From: Pseudomonadota bacterium
GTDB lineage: Bacteria; Desulfobacterota; Desulfobulbia; Desulfobulbales; JAGXFP01
Direction: 5' to 3'
Assembly: GCA_018814305.1 (NCBI GenBank)
Contig: JAHJAA010000013.1
Location: 1-64,000 of the forward strand
Length of the DNA: 64,000 bases
Part shown: positions 33,421 to 42,356 of the stretch, one piece after another
Layout: each line of letters starts with the position of its first letter
Numbering within the stretch: the first letter of the stretch is position 1
Notes under the pieces: model-generated
What the model saw: the letters and a program-made list of their open reading frames with translations, nothing else
What the model was told of the DNA's origin: nothing
The model's database searches: none
Made by a program: the position numbers and the translations under genes

Positions 33421-35361
33421 TTCATCCGTTTTACTCTCCAATTCAACTCGAACCAGACCACGGACGGAGTTGCCCAGGTAAATGGCTTCCGCCTGATCCA
33501 GGTCGGCTCTGGTCAGCACCGCTTCCCGGAGGGGAGGATGGGCCGAACCGGGCATCCCGTTTTTGAGCAGAAAATCACGGAGGACCCCGCCGAGCAGGCC
33601 ACATTCCCGTGACGGGGTCAACCAGAGACCATCCTTCCGAACAAACAAGTTACAGATACTGCCTTCGGTAACCTCCCCCCGTTCGTTGGTGAAGAGGACA
33701 TCGAAGCAGCCTCTATCAACAGCAGCATTTCGTTCTTCGTTATAAAGGGTCCGCCGGGTCGTCTTGTGATAGAGATAGGGATCAGAGGAATGGATTTTAC
33801 TGGTGGCATAGGCAACCTTTCCCGGCACAATTGCAGCCGGAGCATCCTCCACGCTCAGCACAGGATGCGGACAGGGGGTCATTTTGATCTCAAACCGCCC
33901 ATCTTTGGAGACCAGTAAACGGACCTTGAAACATGATTCCAGGGGATCTACCCCATCCGTTTTCGGTGGCACCTCGGCAAGGGTTTTACCAATTGCCGCT
34001 TCAGCCAGGGAAAAGCCCCAATACTTTGCCGAGCTTCGGAGGCGGTCAAGATGTTCGTCAAGGAGCCAGATTCCCGCCCGAGGCCGGCAGAGCATCGTCT
34101 CGATTAATTGAAAATCAGGAACCGGATTCAGGAGAAATCCCCCTTTCAGCCAGCATTCCTCCCACTCATGGATTGGATCGGATTCAGCGACAATACCGGA
34201 ACCAATCCCCATTTCACCATGGTTCCCCTGAAGACTGACCGTCCTGATTGGGACATTGAAGACGGCATTCCCATCCGGTCCGATAAACCCTATTCCCCCG
34301 GTATAGACCCCCCGAGCCTCCCCCTCAAGCTCACGAATAATCTCCATGGTTCTGATCTTCGGGGCGCCGGTTACAGAACCACAGGGGAACAGGGCCCGAA
34401 AAATCTCAGGCCATTTAATGTCCGGCCTCAACGACCCGGAAATTGTCGAGGTCATCTGGAGGAGCGTTTCATAGGATTCCACATCAAACAAAGAATCGAC
34501 CTGAACACTGCCCATTTGACAGAGACGCCCCAAGTCGTTGCGTAACAGATCAACAATCATCACATTTTCACTTCGATTCTTAGGGTCTTGAGCCAAAGAA
34601 CGACTGATCCGCTGATCATCGCCCAAGTCCCGTCCCCGCGGGCTCGTTCCCTTCATGGGCCGAACCAGACAACGGTCTCCGATTTTCTTAAAAAAAAGTT
34701 CCGGAGAAAAGGACAGGATCCGCCTTTGGCCCGTTTTGATCATGGCACCGAAGGAAACACTCTGATTCCGGCGAAGGGACTGATAGAGTGCTCCGTCGGA
34801 TCCGGTAAATTCAAAAAGGAGCTTCATGGTGTAATTTACCTGATAGGTATCACCGGCAGCAATATACTCTTTGATCCGGGAAACGTTCGTTTCATATTCG
34901 GCTTGGGAGAGATTTAATCGCATCCCCTCAAGGGTATAGGTCTGCCCTTTTTCACCGTTTTGTCTCTTAAGCTGGGGTAAGGAACCAGAAACGCTTCCCG
35001 TACGATGATCAAAAACCACTGGGGGTCCATAAACACCGAATTCCGCTACAATTTGATCAACCGAACCGGGAGGATGGCCTAGAACTGGCTCAAGAAGATA
35101 GCCAAACTCATAGGAAAACCAGCCAGCCACATGATGCCCCTGTTCCACCTGACGTCTGATGATTTCGAGAAAAAGCCCCGGATCATCGGCAGCCGTACAG
35201 GTAATCATACCGCAGGGTTCAAGAAACAGATATGATCGATGATCGTCCTCGGAGACCCGCGTGGTCTCAAGAAAAACACAGTTATCTGTGCCCTCAATTA
35301 AATCCAGGATGTGCTGGAGATGTGAATATGGCAACGGTGCATTCTGAGACATAAAAACCAT
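33412..35361 (-). CDS. pabBC: Fused aminodeoxychorismate synthase component I / aminodeoxychorismate lyase
   Basis: The 649-aa fusion makes 4-aminobenzoate for folate. The first part (to about 390) is the chorismate-utilising PabB with AGDTYQVNYTMKLLF, GTSPRG, IVDLLRNDLGR, GSVTGAPKIRTMEII and GSGIVAESDPIHEWEEC. The second is a class IV aminotransferase-fold lyase (PabC) with YHKTTRRTLYNEERNAA, DVLFTNERGEVTEGSICNLF and GLLGGVLRDFLL. Fusions of this type are well known. The glutaminase PabA is not in the window. Two in-frame ATGs three codons apart are possible starts. Confidence 0.93.
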   Translation of the reverse strand: MVFMSQNAPLPYSHLQHILDLIEGTDNCVFLETTRVSEDDHRSYLFLEPCGMITCTAADDPGLFLEIIRRQVEQGHHVAGWFSYEFGYLLEPVLGHPPGSVDQIVAEFGVYGPPVVFDHRTGSVSGSLPQLKRQNGEKGQTYTLEGMRLNLSQAEYETNVSRIKEYIAAGDTYQVNYTMKLLFEFTGSDGALYQSLRRNQSVSFGAMIKTGQRRILSFSPELFFKKIGDRCLVRPMKGTSPRGRDLGDDQRISRSLAQDPKNRSENVMIVDLLRNDLGRLCQMGSVQVDSLFDVESYETLLQMTSTISGSLRPDIKWPEIFRALFPCGSVTGAPKIRTMEIIRELEGEARGVYTGGIGFIGPDGNAVFNVPIRTVSLQGNHGEMGIGSGIVAESDPIHEWEECWLKGGFLLNPVPDFQLIETMLCRPRAGIWLLDEHLDRLRSSAKYWGFSLAEAAIGKTLAEVPPKTDGVDPLESCFKVRLLVSKDGRFEIKMTPCPHPVLSVEDAPAAIVPGKVAYATSKIHSSDPYLYHKTTRRTLYNEERNAAVDRGCFDVLFTNERGEVTEGSICNLFVRKDGLWLTPSRECGLLGGVLRDFLLKNGMPGSAHPPLREAVLTRADLDQAEAIYLGNSVRGLVRVELESKTDESV

Positions 35362-35364
35362 TTT

Positions 35365-35492
35365 ATTGGTTGGATTCGTTAAATAACTCTGGGGGAAGAG
35401 ATAATTCCCTCACTCCTCACTCCTCACTCCTCACTAAAAAAACTCATCACACAAATTAAACTAATCAAACAAATTAAACCATTCAAACCCTC
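35365..35492. repeat. Mixed AATTGGTT-type and CCTCAC-type repeat
   Basis: TTATTGGTTGGATTCGTTAA is followed by CCCTCACTCCTCACTCCTCA, and then by ACACAAATTAAACTAATCAA and ACAAATTAAACCATTCAAAC. A CCTCAC tract sits inside an AATTGGTT-type inverted element, a composite of the two families. The rest of 35493-35713 holds only a small TGCGC-AAAA-GCGCA hairpin at 35617-35630. Confidence 0.7.
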
Positions 35493-35713
35493 AAAACGGA
35501 TTCATCCTTTTCGCGTCAATTTCACTCACAACATATTGCCAGAAAAAGGGAAATAATTTATAAATCTATGTTAGTATATTTCATTAATTCATTGGATATT
35601 GCGTCTTTGAAAAAATTGCGCAAAAGCGCATCCAATGCGCCGATTCTGAATTGATGTGACAACAAGACTATTATAGATCACTCCAATCAATCGATTTCAG
35701 GGAGGAAGAGAGC

Positions 35714-36397
35714 ATGCTTATTCAAGACTGGATGGCCAAAGATGTCATGACAGTTGATGAAAATACGTCACTGATGCGGGCGACCAGAATCATGAAGGAA
35801 AACAGCATCCGAAGGCTCCCGGTCGTTTCCCATGGGAAACTTATCGGAATCATCACTGATCGGGACGTCAAGGATGCCTCACCCTCCAAAACCACCTCCC
35901 TCGATATCCATGAACTGTATTATCTTCTCTCAGAGATGAAGGTCAAGGATGTAATGACTGCCGACCCACTTACCCTGGTCGGCTCGGAAACCTTGGAAAA
36001 GGCGGCGGTGGTAATGCTGCAGAGTAAAATTTCCGGTCTACCGGTTGTTGATCCATCCGGGCACCTCATCGGGCTGCTTAGTGAAACAGATGTTCTCCGA
36101 GGCTTTATCCATTCCACCGGCATAAAAAACGGCGCCCTTCAATACGTCTTTGACCTGCCGGACGAAGCCGGTTCTGTAACCAGGGTAACCCAAGTTCTGA
36201 AAGAAAATTCCGCCCGAATCATCAGTATTCTGACATCCTTTGACGATGCTCCTCCCGACATGAAACGGGTCGCCGTTAGGATAGCCTCTCTCGACACAGA
36301 TGAAGAAGAAATCCTGACGTCAAGCCTCAAGAAACAATTCACCGTGGTCTATTACGGCCGAGACGAATTGACCTCACTTCCTCAAAAGAAGAAATAA
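35714..36397 (+). CDS. AcuB-like CBS-CBS-ACT regulatory protein
   Basis: The 227-aa protein has two CBS domains (MLIQDWMAKDVMTVDENTSL and MKVKDVMTADPLTLVGSETL, each with a following GKLIGIITDRDV- or GHLIGLLSETDV-type strand). A C-terminal ACT-like domain follows (FDLPDEAGSVTRVTQVLKEN). This matches AcuB-type proteins associated with acetoin/acetyl-CoA metabolism in other bacteria; here no such genes are adjacent. A GGGAGGAAG ribosome-binding site precedes the ATG and a clear terminator follows. Confidence 0.88.
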   Translation: MLIQDWMAKDVMTVDENTSLMRATRIMKENSIRRLPVVSHGKLIGIITDRDVKDASPSKTTSLDIHELYYLLSEMKVKDVMTADPLTLVGSETLEKAAVVMLQSKISGLPVVDPSGHLIGLLSETDVLRGFIHSTGIKNGALQYVFDLPDEAGSVTRVTQVLKENSARIISILTSFDDAPPDMKRVAVRIASLDTDEEEILTSSLKKQFTVVYYGRDELTSLPQKKK

Positions 36398-36436
36398 CGA
36401 CTTCAAACAATCTTCTGAATACTATCATCAAACCAA

Positions 36437-36469
36437 GAGGTCCCGGTGAATCTTCGCCGGGACCTCTTT
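36437..36469 (+). terminator. Rho-independent terminator of the acuB-like gene
   Basis: Perfect 10-bp stem GAGGTCCCGG / CCGGGACCTC with a 10-nt loop and a short T-run. The rest of 36470-36694 shows no convincing gene. Confidence 0.8.
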
Positions 36470-36694
36470 CATTACCCAAAATCTCTCACGATAAGAACTT
36501 TTGAAACTTCCCTTCGAAACTCAGGGCCGGAAGGGTTTATTCTATCGCGGAAGAATCAAGCCCCTTCGGGCCACCTCCCGAGATTCGAAAAAATGTACCC
36601 CATCACATGGAGGAACCATAAGCTCCTGGCCTTTACAAGAAACACCGATGACGCAAAAACTTGACTGATCCATTCAACCAGACAAGATATAGTA

Positions 36695-38725
36695 TTAATT
36701 TTCAGGGACATACTCTTCGTCAAAAGCGACCCACACCGCCCCTTCCGAGTGCTCAGTCAAAATCTTTCCAGTTTCGGGATTCATGGGGAGAATCTTAATC
36801 CCGGGTGGGACTTGAAAAGTCTTTCGCGGGGAATCATGCTCGGTCAAGGCACCTATCATGAACTCCCGCCAGACAGGTGCTGCCGCAAGACCTCCGGTTT
36901 CTTGTTCACCAAGGCTCCCGGAGTGATCAAAACCGAGCCACACCCCGGCGACAAGTTCTGGGGTGTATCCCACAAACCAAGCATCTTGATTGCGGTCCGT
37001 GGTTCCAGTTTTACCGGCGGCGTCGATCCCGAGCCCCCTGGCCCGACGCCCGGTTCCCTCCTCAATCACTCCTTGCAAAAGATTGGTAACCAGATAGGCG
37101 GTATTTGCTGATAAGACCCTCCGTTCCTGCGGCTGAGTGGTTTCAAGGACCCGACCCTTCCGATCAACGACCTTGGCAACAAAAACCGGAAGACGATAAA
37201 TTCCGCCTGCAGCAAAGACCGTATATGCGCCGGTCAGCTCCAATAGTGAGATACCAGAAGTTCCAAGGGCAAGAGATAGATTCTGAGCCAGAGGAGAAGA
37301 AATTCCCATTTGACTGGCCAAGGCCCGAACCTTCTCGATACCGACCTCGCCCAGCAATTTAATAGTAACGATATTTCGTGACTTTATGAGCCCGGTTCGA
37401 AGTGGGGTTGGCCCATAAAACTCACCACTGAAATTCCGAGGTTCCCAAAATAGCCCTTCATCCTCTCCCTGAAGATGAAGGGGTTCATCGACAATCAGAT
37501 CAGCGGGGGTGAACTGCCCACGAAAAGCAGCGGCATAGACAATCGGCTTAAATGCAGAACCAGGCTGCCGCCTGGACTGAGTTACTCGATTATATTGACT
37601 GGCACCATACTGGATTCCTCCGACCAAGGCCTTAACTTGAGCAGACTGGACATCTAGAACCACCATTGATGATTGGGGGAGTTCTCCCCGGTCCTTCCCG
37701 GGATTACGGGTCCGCCATTTTTTTATCCCATTATCAACGGCCCTGGCGGCGATTTCCTGGAATTCCGTGTTCAAGGTCGTATAAACCGTTAATCCGCCAG
37801 TGAGAAGTTGCTCCTGACCATACCGGTTCTCAATATATTGCCTGACGTAATCGACAAAATACTGTTCTGGTCCTCTACCCGGGTCATCGATGGCCAGAGA
37901 CAAAGTCCGGTTAAATGCCTGGCGAGCGTCCTCGGCTGAAATATAACCGTCCGCCGCCATCCGATTCAGGACGTACCGTTGCCTGGCCTTGGCCAGTTTT
38001 AAATTGCGGCGAGGAGAATAGCGACTTGGCGCTTGAGGCAAACCGGCCAGCAGACTGAATTCCGCCAGGCTCAAGGCCTCGGCCTTTTTCCCGAAATAGG
38101 TTCGAGCCGCCGCCTCAACCCCGAAGGCCCCCTCGCCCAGATATATCTGATTGAGATAGAGATGGAGAATTGCCTCTTTGCTCAATAGACGATCAATCCG
38201 GTAGGCAAGGACAGCTTCCCGGATTTTACGTCGATACGTTTTCTCAGACGTTAAAAGAAGCGCCCGGGCCACCTGCTGGGTTATGGTGCTCCCCCCCTGG
38301 GCCTTTCTCCCAGAACTGATGTTGTGGATAATTGCCCTGAGGACGGACCAACCGTCCACTCCCTGATGATGAAAAAAACGCCCATCCTCAGCGGCAACAA
38401 AGGCTTTGGGCAGCAAAGCCGGCATTCTGCTTAAAGGTACAACTACCCGATTTTCCCGGTAACAGGAGGCCAGAATCTCACCCGAGTCAGAAAGGAACAC
38501 TGAAGTCTCCGGCGGTTGGTAATCTGCCACCGAGGCAAGATCAGGGATACGCAGGGACACCATCAGGTAAATCAGGACACCAATGATGAGACTCAACAAA
38601 AAGGCAACCAGCAAAAAGGCGAATGAAAGATGAATATGGGTCCAGCGCCCCCCCCCATTTGCTTTGCCGGGAGGCCGCTCCTTTGACTTTGCAGGTGTTC
38701 TTTTTTGTACCGGTTTAACGTGCAT
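36695..38725 (-). CDS. Class A penicillin-binding protein (PBP1-type)
   Basis: The 676-aa bifunctional peptidoglycan polymerase is anchored by one helix (LSFAFLLVAFLLSLIIGVLI). The GT51 transglycosylase domain shows AAEDGRFFHHQGVDGWSVLR, GGSTITQQVARAL and IYLGEGAFGVEAAARTYFGK. The transpeptidase domain has SxxK as GSAFKP, SxN as SRN and KTGT as GKTGTTD. It makes glycan strands and crosslinks in the periplasm. The short C-terminal tail has no extra domain. It is monocistronic by position, with the cytochrome c3 terminator upstream. Confidence 0.95.
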   Translation of the reverse strand: MHVKPVQKRTPAKSKERPPGKANGGGRWTHIHLSFAFLLVAFLLSLIIGVLIYLMVSLRIPDLASVADYQPPETSVFLSDSGEILASCYRENRVVVPLSRMPALLPKAFVAAEDGRFFHHQGVDGWSVLRAIIHNISSGRKAQGGSTITQQVARALLLTSEKTYRRKIREAVLAYRIDRLLSKEAILHLYLNQIYLGEGAFGVEAAARTYFGKKAEALSLAEFSLLAGLPQAPSRYSPRRNLKLAKARQRYVLNRMAADGYISAEDARQAFNRTLSLAIDDPGRGPEQYFVDYVRQYIENRYGQEQLLTGGLTVYTTLNTEFQEIAARAVDNGIKKWRTRNPGKDRGELPQSSMVVLDVQSAQVKALVGGIQYGASQYNRVTQSRRQPGSAFKPIVYAAAFRGQFTPADLIVDEPLHLQGEDEGLFWEPRNFSGEFYGPTPLRTGLIKSRNIVTIKLLGEVGIEKVRALASQMGISSPLAQNLSLALGTSGISLLELTGAYTVFAAGGIYRLPVFVAKVVDRKGRVLETTQPQERRVLSANTAYLVTNLLQGVIEEGTGRRARGLGIDAAGKTGTTDRNQDAWFVGYTPELVAGVWLGFDHSGSLGEQETGGLAAAPVWREFMIGALTEHDSPRKTFQVPPGIKILPMNPETGKILTEHSEGAVWVAFDEEYVPEN

Positions 38726-38802
38726 AGCAACTTTTTGGGATTCGGTGGATTCGGTGGAGGAAAGGCTATACCTTTCAAACTAATCCGCGAACGAATTCCC
38801 CA

Positions 38803-38838
38803 CAAAAAAAAAGGCTACTCTGACGAGTAGCCTTTTTA
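38803..38838 (-). terminator. Terminator of the cytochrome c3 gene
   Basis: A perfect 10-bp stem AAGGCTACTC / GAGTAGCCTT with a TGAC loop is followed on the minus strand by about nine T. TTTTT on the other side makes it potentially bidirectional. It lies 30 bp past the cytochrome stop. Confidence 0.85.
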
Positions 38839-38867
38839 AACTTTAAAGAGACTGGCTTACTGTAATA

Positions 38868-39236
38868 TTACAGATCCTTCTTATGACAGTCACCACATTT
38901 AGTGGGTCCTTTTTTACCGTTATAACCATCTTTATGACAACCTTTACAGAGATTATGGGCATTATCCTTAAAACCCTTGTCATCATGGCAGCTCAAACAG
39001 GCTTTTTCTTCACCGGCAACGTAGGCACCTCGGTTGCCATCGGCATTTTTGGTATGATGGCAGGTGGCACATTCCATCATGTCCTGATGGGCTTTATGGG
39101 GGAAAAAGGCAGGTTTTTTGCCGGTTGAAGTTTTCAGCACTATTTCAGCAGGGCCACTGTTACTTGCGACACTGATCCCCACAACAGTGAAAACGAAGGC
39201 GAAAGCAGCCAGGCACAACATAATCCTCTTAGACAT
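38868..39236 (-). CDS. Periplasmic tetraheme cytochrome c3
   Basis: The 122-aa precursor has a signal peptide (MSKRIMLCLAAFAFVFTVVG, cut near SVAS). The mature domain has four CxxCH heme sites: CATCH, CLSCH, CKGCH and CGDCH, with extra histidines (FFPHKAHQ, CHH) for bis-His ligation. This is the class III cytochrome c3 pattern, the electron shuttle between periplasmic hydrogenases or formate dehydrogenases and membrane complexes in sulfate reducers. AAGGAGAGG lies just before the ATG and a strong promoter is visible upstream. The ResB/CcsB maturation genes are directly upstream on the same strand. Confidence 0.95.
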   Translation of the reverse strand: MSKRIMLCLAAFAFVFTVVGISVASNSGPAEIVLKTSTGKKPAFFPHKAHQDMMECATCHHTKNADGNRGAYVAGEEKACLSCHDDKGFKDNAHNLCKGCHKDGYNGKKGPTKCGDCHKKDL

Positions 39237-39315
39237 AGTTCCTCTCCTTACTTTTAATTAAATATTTGAAACTTAAACTATACAAAACAACTCTATTTCC
39301 CATTTACCAGGAAGG

Positions 39316-39344
39316 TTTATATTCGCTCGAATAAATGATGTCAA
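39316..39344 (-). promoter_or_regulatory. Sigma70-type promoter of the cytochrome c3 gene
   Basis: On the minus strand TTGACA (39344-39339) and TATAAA (39321-39316) are separated by 17 bp, an almost consensus promoter. It lies between the ccsB stop and the cytochrome start. It predicts strong independent transcription with a 5' leader of roughly 70 nt. Confidence 0.75.
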
Positions 39345-39393
39345 GCTTCATTCGGGAATATTTTAAACTGTTGCACAAACGCAACACTATAGT

Positions 39394-40251
39394 TCAACCC
39401 GCTGAACCATAGCTATGAAGGCCGGACAACAGATAGTTCACCCCATAATAGGTAAAAACTACCGATACAAACCCGATAATCGCCAGCCAGGCAATTCTCT
39501 TCCCGCCCCATCCTTTGGTGAATCGGGCATGCAAGGCCCCGGCATAGACAAACCAGGTAATCAGTGACCAGGTTTCTTTGGGATCCCAACTCCAATAGGT
39601 ACCCCAGGCTGAATTTGCCCAGATCGCTCCGGAGATGATCCCGGCACTGAGCCAGAGGAATCCGAAAACAATGGTTTTATGGGTAACATCATCAATAACA
39701 TTAAGATCGGGCAACGTTGACAACAGACTCTCTTCGCGCCCCTTTTTACCGGAGGATTTTTCAATCCCATAGGACTTCAACAGATACATAATTCCCATCC
39801 CACAGGCAACGGCAAAGGCGGCATACCCGACAAAACAGGTCATGACATGGGCAATCAGCCAGTTACTCTGGAGGGCAGGAATAAGGGGCTTGATCTCATC
39901 TCCGGTCAGAGTAGCCAGGGCCATGCTCAAGAAGGCAAAGGGCACGGCAAAGGCACCAATCAGTCTATTTTTAAACTTATATTCCAAGCCAAGATAAAAA
40001 AGAACTATTGCCCAAGCAAAAAAGACCAGTGACTCATACATATTGGTCAACGGAGCATGGCCGTATCCAATTTGGTACGATTCCATCCACCGCAAACCAA
40101 AGGCCGCGGTTTGAACCAAAAAGGCGATCAGCGTGAACACCGAGGCGATAATCCCAAGTTTTTTCGCCCGGAAGACGAAAATGGCAATGTAGAGAAACGA
40201 GGCGGCGAGATAGGCAAATGTGGTGAAGCCCATTAATTGCGAACTGTTCAT
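39394..40251 (-). CDS. ccsB: Cytochrome c biogenesis protein CcsB/CcsA type
   Basis: The 285-aa polytopic membrane protein has about eight helices and the tryptophan-rich heme-handling motif WGTYWSWDPKETWSLITWF near residues 219-237. The conserved histidines lie in flanking loops (IAHVMTCF, LHARFTKGW). With ResB it forms the system II heme exporter and cytochrome c synthase, needed for the cytochrome c3 encoded next to it. Its start overlaps the resB stop by 4 bp. Confidence 0.94.
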   Translation of the reverse strand: MNSSQLMGFTTFAYLAASFLYIAIFVFRAKKLGIIASVFTLIAFLVQTAAFGLRWMESYQIGYGHAPLTNMYESLVFFAWAIVLFYLGLEYKFKNRLIGAFAVPFAFLSMALATLTGDEIKPLIPALQSNWLIAHVMTCFVGYAAFAVACGMGIMYLLKSYGIEKSSGKKGREESLLSTLPDLNVIDDVTHKTIVFGFLWLSAGIISGAIWANSAWGTYWSWDPKETWSLITWFVYAGALHARFTKGWGGKRIAWLAIIGFVSVVFTYYGVNYLLSGLHSYGSAG

Positions 40252-41600
40252 GACCCTTCCTTCGTAAGTTTGAGGCTTGCACTCTTGACCAGGTGATCGG
40301 TCAGAGCCATAAAATCATTATCAAAGCCAAGTTTATTCTTATTACTGGTCCCGGTAACATGCAACTGAGTCTTGGAATGTTCTTCCGTTATATAGAGCCA
40401 GACCTTCCGATGGGATAGAAAGAAGGCAATATATAAACCGACCAACATCATTATACAACCGAGATAGACATACCATACCCCGGGATCCTTGGTAACCTGT
40501 AACCCGGTAGCGAATAAAGGTCTGGCCGAAAAAGCAAAGTTTGAATCAGGGCGCTCGATCATCACCTGTTTTCCGCCGTCAACCCAGAACTGGGAGGGAG
40601 CGGCCTTTTCATCCTTGAACCAAATCTTGAACCGGGCTTGCCCCATGGCCCCGCCCATCACGTTCACAATACCGAACCGCACACCCTCCTCAGGCCAGGT
40701 CACTTCCCGGCCAGGAGAAATGAAAAACTTTTTGACCTCTCCCCCCACTTTTTCCAGCTCTACAGCCACCGCATTATCAATGGCCTGATAACTGGATTGA
40801 TAGAAGGTCAATCCGCCAAATTGTAAGGGATCGTTGACCTCGATACTTTTGCTGAGGACTTCCTTGCCGTCCTTCAAGACCACAAGATCCGAAGTAAATT
40901 CCTTGGGGGCACCAGTGTCGTAGACCAGCAATTCAAAACGGTCACAGCGGACTTCAAAGTCAAGATCAACCGGGGTTGCCTGGCCATCGTAAAGATAGAC
41001 CTTATTGGTCGACCGGCCTTCAGTAATCATCACACTCGCCTTAAATCCCAAAGCGGAACCAATGATGGCTCCGATAAAGATAACCAGGATACTGACATGC
41101 ACGGTAATCACCCCAAGCCGGGTCCAATTCCCCTTTTGAGCAGCGAACAGGGTGCCATGTTCCTTATCCATGGACGTAAAACGCCAGGCAGAAGAGGCCA
41201 GCGTGTCAACCAAGGCCTGTTTCACTGCCGCAGGATCAAGTTCTGAAGTATAAACCTCCCGTTTCGGCATTTTAATGATCCGGTCCACCCCTAAGGCCAG
41301 ATTGTCCATGGTCACCAACCGCCAGATATTGGGAAAACGATCGATGGTACAGACAATCAGATTAAGACTGAACAAGGCGAGAAGGGAGACAAACCACCAA
41401 GAATTATACATATCCGGCACATTCAACAACTGAAAAAGCTTTGCAGTCCCGGCCCCGAAGTTCTCGATATAAAACCCCATCTCCTTACCTTGAGGTATGA
41501 CCGTCCCAATAATTGAGGTTACGGCAAGGATAAAAAAGGTAAACAGGGCCAATTTGACCGAGGCAAAAAGCGCCCAGATCTCATTATTTTTTGCTTTCAT
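40248..41600 (-). CDS. resB: Cytochrome c biogenesis protein ResB
   Basis: The 450-aa membrane protein has an N-terminal helix (LFASVKLALFTFFILAVTSI), helices near 69-89 and 168-190 (WFVSLLALFSLNLIVCTIDR; VITVHVSILVIFIGAIIGSA), and a large external domain (EVRCDRFELLVYDTGAPKEF). A last helix precedes the cytosolic tail. It is the apocytochrome-chaperoning half of the system II synthase. It is the first gene of a resB-ccsB unit reading toward cytochrome c3. Confidence 0.93.
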   Translation of the reverse strand: MKAKNNEIWALFASVKLALFTFFILAVTSIIGTVIPQGKEMGFYIENFGAGTAKLFQLLNVPDMYNSWWFVSLLALFSLNLIVCTIDRFPNIWRLVTMDNLALGVDRIIKMPKREVYTSELDPAAVKQALVDTLASSAWRFTSMDKEHGTLFAAQKGNWTRLGVITVHVSILVIFIGAIIGSALGFKASVMITEGRSTNKVYLYDGQATPVDLDFEVRCDRFELLVYDTGAPKEFTSDLVVLKDGKEVLSKSIEVNDPLQFGGLTFYQSSYQAIDNAVAVELEKVGGEVKKFFISPGREVTWPEEGVRFGIVNVMGGAMGQARFKIWFKDEKAAPSQFWVDGGKQVMIERPDSNFAFSARPLFATGLQVTKDPGVWYVYLGCIMMLVGLYIAFFLSHRKVWLYITEEHSKTQLHVTGTSNKNKLGFDNDFMALTDHLVKSASLKLTKEGS

Positions 41601-41715
41601 TATAAAACTCGTTTGGGATGAGATGAATTGGGAATATGAGAAATCAATAGTGACTTAATATTGAACTCACCAAATAAGGCCAGAGCCTTGGGGGCATTCC
41701 TGGGAAACCGAATAC

Positions 41716-41904
41716 TTAAAGACACCTCCAACCTTCTGAAGTTGCCATATGATCCAGATTCACATCCGACATTGCCGCTTCTTCTACCATGTTACCACGC
41801 AATATGTCAATCAATTGATAAGGGGAAGGGATCACAATAGGCCTTCCCGAAGAGGAGTTGAATTCCCTGATTTTTCCTGAATTTGTCCCAAAAAAACTTG
41901 CCAT
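41716..41904 (-). CDS. Possible small protein, unrecognised
   Basis: An open frame of 62 codons starting [20 protein letters not shown]. It has no signal peptide, membrane helix or known motif and no convincing ribosome-binding site. It overlaps the predicted rpmB promoter on the other strand. It is listed because 41601-42059 is otherwise empty, but it may not be translated. Confidence 0.2.
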   Translation of the reverse strand: MASFFGTNSGKIREFNSSSGRPIVIPSPYQLIDILRGNMVEEAAMSDVNLDHMATSEGWRCL

Positions 41905-41926
41905 CAACAAGGATAAGAGGTATAAG
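41898..41926 (+). promoter_or_regulatory. Probable rpmB promoter
   Basis: TTGCCA and TATAAG are 17 bp apart, close to the sigma70 consensus. The transcript would carry a leader of roughly 125 nt before rpmB, long for a ribosomal protein gene. Confidence 0.5.
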
Positions 41927-42059
41927 GCCTGTTTCTAAAGTTATTCATCCCCAGCCTTCAACTCTTCTAAGGGTTGCAGAAGATGGTGCAGAAAGCCATC
42001 GAGGGAATTACCAAAAAGCAAATAACCATTTCCAGTCCATCCGGGAAGGAGTAATAGTC

Positions 42060-42275
42060 ATGTCAAAACAATGTGAAATCTGTGGCAAAAAACCGGCAAC
42101 CGGCAATAATGTCAGCCATGCCCACAATAAGACCCGGCGCCGCTGGTTGCCGAACCTACAAAAAGTCAGAGTGGCAGTATCCAGTGGTGGCAACAAGCAG
42201 ATGCGAATTTGCACTCGTTGCATACGCTCCGGCGCAGTGGTCAAGCCCTTGGCTCGCACAACTGCTACCGTCTGA
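42060..42275 (+). CDS. rpmB: 50S ribosomal protein L28
   Basis: The 71-aa large-subunit protein begins [20 protein letters not shown], continues [16 protein letters not shown] and ends [20 protein letters not shown]. Two CxxC pairs (CEIC, CTRC) mark the zinc-binding C+ form of L28. A strong GGGAAGGAG site lies upstream of the ATG. The frame extends further upstream, but family length and the ribosome-binding site fix this start. It is followed by a strong bidirectional terminator. Confidence 0.95.
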   Translation: MSKQCEICGKKPATGNNVSHAHNKTRRRWLPNLQKVRVAVSSGGNKQMRICTRCIRSGAVVKPLARTTATV

Positions 42276-42312
42276 TCTGCACACACACCACAGCTGTAGC
42301 CCCCGTCTTCCC

Positions 42313-42356
42313 GTAACGGTAAGCAAACTGATTTTTGCTTACCGTTACTTTCTTTT
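42313..42356. terminator. Bidirectional terminator between rpmB and rel
   Basis: A perfect 15-bp stem GTAACGGTAAGCAAA / TTTGCTTACCGTTAC with a 6-nt loop is followed by TTTCTTTTT. Its right arm overlaps the stop codon of rel on the minus strand. The two operons converge here. Confidence 0.8.

Noticed and set aside
35617..35630. TGCGC-AAAA-GCGCA hairpin as a terminator
   Set aside because: It has only 5 bp and no following T-run; it may be a protein site but evidence is too thin.
36446..36664. Open frame of 72 codons after the acuB-like gene
   Set aside because: It begins inside the terminator hairpin and has no ribosome-binding site or recognisable sequence.
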